Of a DNA stretch of 64,000 nt, positions 59,945 to 64,000 are shown in pieces; the first letter of the stretch is position 1; every line of letters starts with the position of its first letter. Source of the stretch: Hevea brasiliensis (taxonomy: Eukaryota; Streptophyta; Magnoliopsida; Malpighiales; Euphorbiaceae); the NCBI RefSeq assembly GCF_030052815.1, contig NC_079496.1:79101652-79165651 (forward strand), given 5' to 3'. A program made the translations under genes and the position numbers. The notes beneath the pieces are model-generated. The model was not told the origin of the DNA and searched no databases. It saw nothing but the letters and a program-made list of their open reading frames with translations.

Positions 59945-61270
59945 AAAATAGTATGATTGAAAGCTCCAAGATAGTAGCTGATTAAAAGAATTCTAACACA
60001 ACTATCTAGAGATCTATTCAAATAATTGGCTAGTAAAATTGAAAAAAGAGGGCAATAAAGTCATCCACTGTAAGAGCCTTGGAAGGATTGATAGAGAAGA
60101 CTACTTGTTTAATTTCCTTAATGGAAACTAGACAAATTAGCTGAAGATTTATTGCTTCTGAGACTCTAAGTTGAAAATTGGGCAAATCATTGTCAGTGAC
60201 TTTTAAGTGAATGACTAGAAGCATCAATATGGCAAAAATAATTCAATGCAATGTCCTTGACCATGTTTCCAAATTTCATGTTCACATTAATAGCATGGAT
60301 ATGTTTTCTTTAGCTTCTTTGAATCATTTGAGCATGGAAAAATGAAGTATTTTTATCCTTAACTTTTAGCCAATTTTGCCTAGCATTTTTTAGCCAATAG
60401 GCTTCCTTATTTTTAATTTCAATGGCTAATTATTGTTCCAATTGGCGAATGTCAATTACAATGTTGCCATATGAACTATTTTTAATTCGAGCAATTTGAT
60501 CTTTCAAGTGCACAATATGAGATTGAGCATTGTGTTGATGATTCTTGTGCCATTGGGAAAGATCAAACCTGCCCTTCTTCAATTTAGAAAATACTTGAAA
60601 TAAGTTAGCACCTTCATGACGAATATTCCAAGCATTTGCCATAACCTGTTCAACTTTCTAGTTTTCCACCCATCTACTATCAAAGTGAAAAGGTTGCTTC
60701 ACTCTCAATTGAGGAAAGGAAGTAGTGATTAGTAAAGGCCTATGGTTAGAGCCTTGATCATCCAAATGTGACACAAAAATGGAAGGATAAATAAAAAGCC
60801 ATGAGGGAGAGACTAAACATATGTCAATTCGCTCTTAAAGATTGTTTGACCCATCCCTTTGATTATTCCAAGTGGTTGGATGACCTTTAAAACCAATCTC
60901 TATGAAACCCCATTTGTCTATAAAATCCCGATAGATAACATCTTAGATTGAGAAGTACTATTACTTCTTATTTTTTCTTGATCTGACAGAATTGAATTAA
61001 AGTCCCCAAAAACAATGCATTCATAATGGATATGAGTTTTTTTTTTTTTTTTTCCTCCTCATTACTAGCATGAAGAAAATTGCATCCCAGATCTTATGCT
61101 TTGAGTTATCATTGATGCAGCAATGAATAAAAAAAAAAAAAAAATCACCCATGGTAATGGTGTCTACTTGAATAAGATCATAAACCATCAAACTGAAACC
61201 ACCAGCAATGCCTTACAGTTCAACTGTATACAAACTATAAGGACCCATTTTGCTGAGTTTCCATAATAAA
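59945..61270 (-). pseudogene. L1-type LINE fragment: endonuclease to start of reverse transcriptase
   Basis: On the minus strand, from about 61260 down: GIAGGFSLMVYDLIQVDTITMG and CIVFGDFNSIL (endonuclease), GFKGHPTTWNN, then ANAWNIRHEGANLFQVFSKLKKGRFDLSQWHKNH (60430-60642), a coiled linker, NWLKVKDKNTSFFHAQ, and EIKQVVFSINPSKALTVDDFIALFFQFY (60030-60227), the start of RT. Stops and frameshifts interrupt it. The RT core and both ends are absent. This is the plant L1 lineage, unlike the RTE element at 2134-8853. Confidence 0.82.
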
Positions 61271-62561
61271 AACTAATTCAGGTGAGTGCTATTGGATCAT
61301 AGTCTTAAGATGATTAATGGTCAATGAATTTCATAATCCTTAACAGTTATAACACAATAATTGTATGAATAATACCAATAACACCAAAAATCAGAGCAAC
61401 AAGAAGAAAAAATCATATAATGAAACCCTAAGTGAATGGGCATTTCATCAAACAGATAAAACGCATTCAAAGAAGCTTTTAGTTAAAAGGAATAACACAT
61501 ACCTAGCATAAGACTAACACACAATAGCCACAAAGCAATTAGCAATAAACCATAGAGAAAGCTTAAATTTCCGATCAGTGTAAAGCCAACTCAAAGGCCC
61601 AAACTGCAACAAGAGGGAAGAGAGCCACAGGATACCCTGACTTGAAAATTAGAACTGAGATATAGTCTTTGTAGATAAGAAAAGACCAAAATAGTAGGGA
61701 CTAATGCCTAATTGAAATTACTTAAGCAAGAAAAGCTCACCCAGTTGGTGAGAATAGGAGTTGTCCTGTTGATGAGAGAATTCTAAGTAAGAACAATGCA
61801 TTCACACCTTTCTTCACCCTTTTTTATTCTCTATCTCTTCTCGTGAGGATATATAATTGAGGTAAGTGCCATTGGATTTGAGCAATATCTAATCAGGCCT
61901 GGAGGTTCTCAAAACAGTTGCAAACTAGTAATGATCTTATATTTGGAAAAAAAAACTAAATTTCATAAATACTCAAAAAAGTTACATCATTCTTAATTAT
62001 TTTGCAAGATTTAAATTAGATATGACTTTAATTTCAATGCAGAAAATCACTATTAATGCTCAAAAATCATTTATGAAATTTTATCAAAATTTCAGAATGT
62101 CAAAATCAATTATAATAATTATACTTATATTTAGATGTAATTTCTAATAAATCTATTTAGATTTTATATTTTGTATTTTCTTTCATTTTTATATTCAATC
62201 ATTATGAATATATTAAATTAATTAAATTATAATTATTTATAATTATGTTTTATTCATAATTAACTCATAATAAAAAATATGTTAATTATTATATCATAAT
62301 AACATACATAATATTATTTTATGTAAGATAAATATTATAAATCTTAAATAAATATTAAATTTTATAGTTAAATAATTTATCAAAAGTAATTAAGTGAACA
62401 AAATTTATTTTTTATAAAAATAAAATTACAAATCGATCATATATTAGATACATTTTATTATAATTTAATAAAAATAGTTACAAGTTTGATATATATTATA
62501 AATAATTAATAATTACTAAAATAAATTTGATAAATAGAAAATAATTTCAATATATTTTATG

Positions 62562-62630
<69 letters not shown>

Positions 62631-64000
62631 GAAAGAAAAATATATAAAATTTAAGTGTAGTTTAAATAATAATTAATTTTAAAACTCACCACGATGATCT
62701 AAATTTTAGGTTGTATTTGAACGGCTTACATTTTAATGATAATTTCGAGGTATTATTTAGTTGTTGAATTTATAATGAGGTAATGTATGTGTATATGAAA
62801 GTTGAACCTCACAATAGGACGTCACCTCATTCAATAAGCTTGTTTATAATTGGTCATGTGAATAATATTTTTTATTTTTATTTTTATATTTTTTATATAA
62901 ACAATATTTTATCATATTAAATATTAATTTTTATCTAATATCCTATTTATTTCATAAAAAATAATTTATTTATAGAAAATATTTTTTAGTAAATTATTTT
63001 GTAATAAAATGTTTTTCATGCAATTATTTTTTATTATTTAATTGTAACATTAAATTAATGATATGTATTTATATTATATTATATTTTATTAATATTATCA
63101 AAATCAAGAAATAATAACTTTCACTTTTGAAAGGAAGATGTTATTTTTTTTAGTAATGATTTAGTTTTCATTTTGTCTAAAAAAATATTTTTTGTTTATC
63201 TATTTTTTTTTAAGTGTCTCAAATAATAAAAAATATAAAAAATATATTTTTTAAAAATATATTTTTTACAAAACAAACAGAGACTAAATGTTCTCAAATT
63301 TTAACTATTAAATCTTATTTTATAAAAAAAATAAGAATAATTGACTAAAATTATTTTTACTGCATCTATTAAAAATTTTATAATTCTTAACTTTATAATT
63401 TTAGGCATTATAAAATAAAGCCAATTGTTTTTTTAATTAAGTTTTGATTGATTAAAAAATTGGTGAATTATTTTAAAATCTCTAACTTTTGCCACTATTC
63501 GTAATGAATTTAAACAAATCTGTATTTTTTTTAAAAATATATTAACATATATTTAAATAATTTTTACTAAAAAATTATTTATAAAATTCAAATATTTGTT
63601 ATATTTAATATCTAAAAATTTTAATGACACTTCAAAAATCGCCACATAACATATTTTTTTTTATTTTATTTATACTTTATTAGTATAATATAAAAAATAA
63701 TAAAATATAATTTATTAACTAACTTATTTCAAAATATACAACTAAATGATATATATGTTTATATCATTTATCATTAATAAAATTTTATAATATAATTTTA
63801 AAAATATAAAATATTAAAATAAATATTAAATTATGTTATTAAAATAATTTAATAAATTATTTACAAAATATGCGAATAAAACCGCTAATTAAATTTTATT
63901 TTGGTGGTTCAAAGTTACACAAATCGCAATATTAGCCTAATCTGAAGAAATAGGTATTAATTTTAAAATATATCTTAATGATCTAAGTTTAACTCAATGA
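61271..64000. other. AT-rich intergenic DNA, no gene seen
   Basis: Few frames are open beyond 60 codons and none resembles a protein. From about 61950 the sequence is very AT-rich. 62565-62627 is an (AT)n microsatellite of about 63 bases. No transposon ends could be matched. Confidence 0.6.
62565..62627. repeat. (AT)n microsatellite
   Basis: About 31 uninterrupted AT units. Confidence 0.95.

Noticed and set aside
59594..59945. A further complete LTR near 59945
   Set aside because: GGGTGTTACA looks like an LTR end, but no matching start or internal LTR blocks were found.

Overview
This is nuclear DNA from a flowering plant. It holds one recognisable host gene, a copper-transporting P1B-ATPase of the RAN1/HMA7 type, in nine coding exons, surrounded by a nested pile of retrotransposons. 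The RAN1 protein reads like those of Malpighiales trees (poplar, rubber tree, cassava). That placement is an inference from remembered sequences, not a search result.

Layout. 1-1142: pieces of long Ty3/gypsy LTRs in opposite orientations. 1143-2100: AT-rich, no gene. 2134-8853 (minus): an RTE-type LINE split by a 3.56-kb solo LTR (2546-6106). 8854-9356: presumed RAN1 promoter and leader. 9357-17758 (plus): RAN1, apparently intact at 1014 codons, with an 888-bp hAT-like MITE in intron 1. About 18.9-24.4 kb (minus): a decayed Ty1/copia element with a long LTR. 24.4-38.1 kb (minus): a chromodomain gypsy element (element A, Tekay/Del-like), itself carrying two solo LTRs (30266-31978 and 33537-37438). 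38.1-43.3 kb (plus): the 3' half of a related gypsy element (element B) with its 3' LTR. 43.3-44.8 kb: another gypsy LTR fragment. 44910-59602: a solo gypsy LTR split by a complete 11.5-kb Athila-like element (47350-58872). 59.9-61.3 kb (minus): an L1-type LINE fragment. 61.3-64 kb: very AT-rich DNA with an (AT)n tract.

Target-site duplications (TSDs) give much of the insertion order: LINE before its solo LTR; gypsy A before its two solo LTRs; the 44910 solo LTR before the Athila-like element. Nearly all transposon reading frames are dead, mostly through nonsense codons of the kind made by C-to-T and G-to-A change, as expected for old methylated copies.

The least ordinary observations are: a 74-nt GT-AG intron at the same place in the integrase of gypsy A and B; a stem-loop about 0.6 kb from the 3' end of five gypsy LTR copies, with paired base changes that keep the stem; an Athila-like element lacking the integrase core but keeping an extra downstream ORF; and clusters of an ACACGG/CCGTGT half-palindrome in that element. 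I found no CRISPR array, operon, tRNA or rRNA gene. No similarity search was run; all family names rest on recognised motifs.
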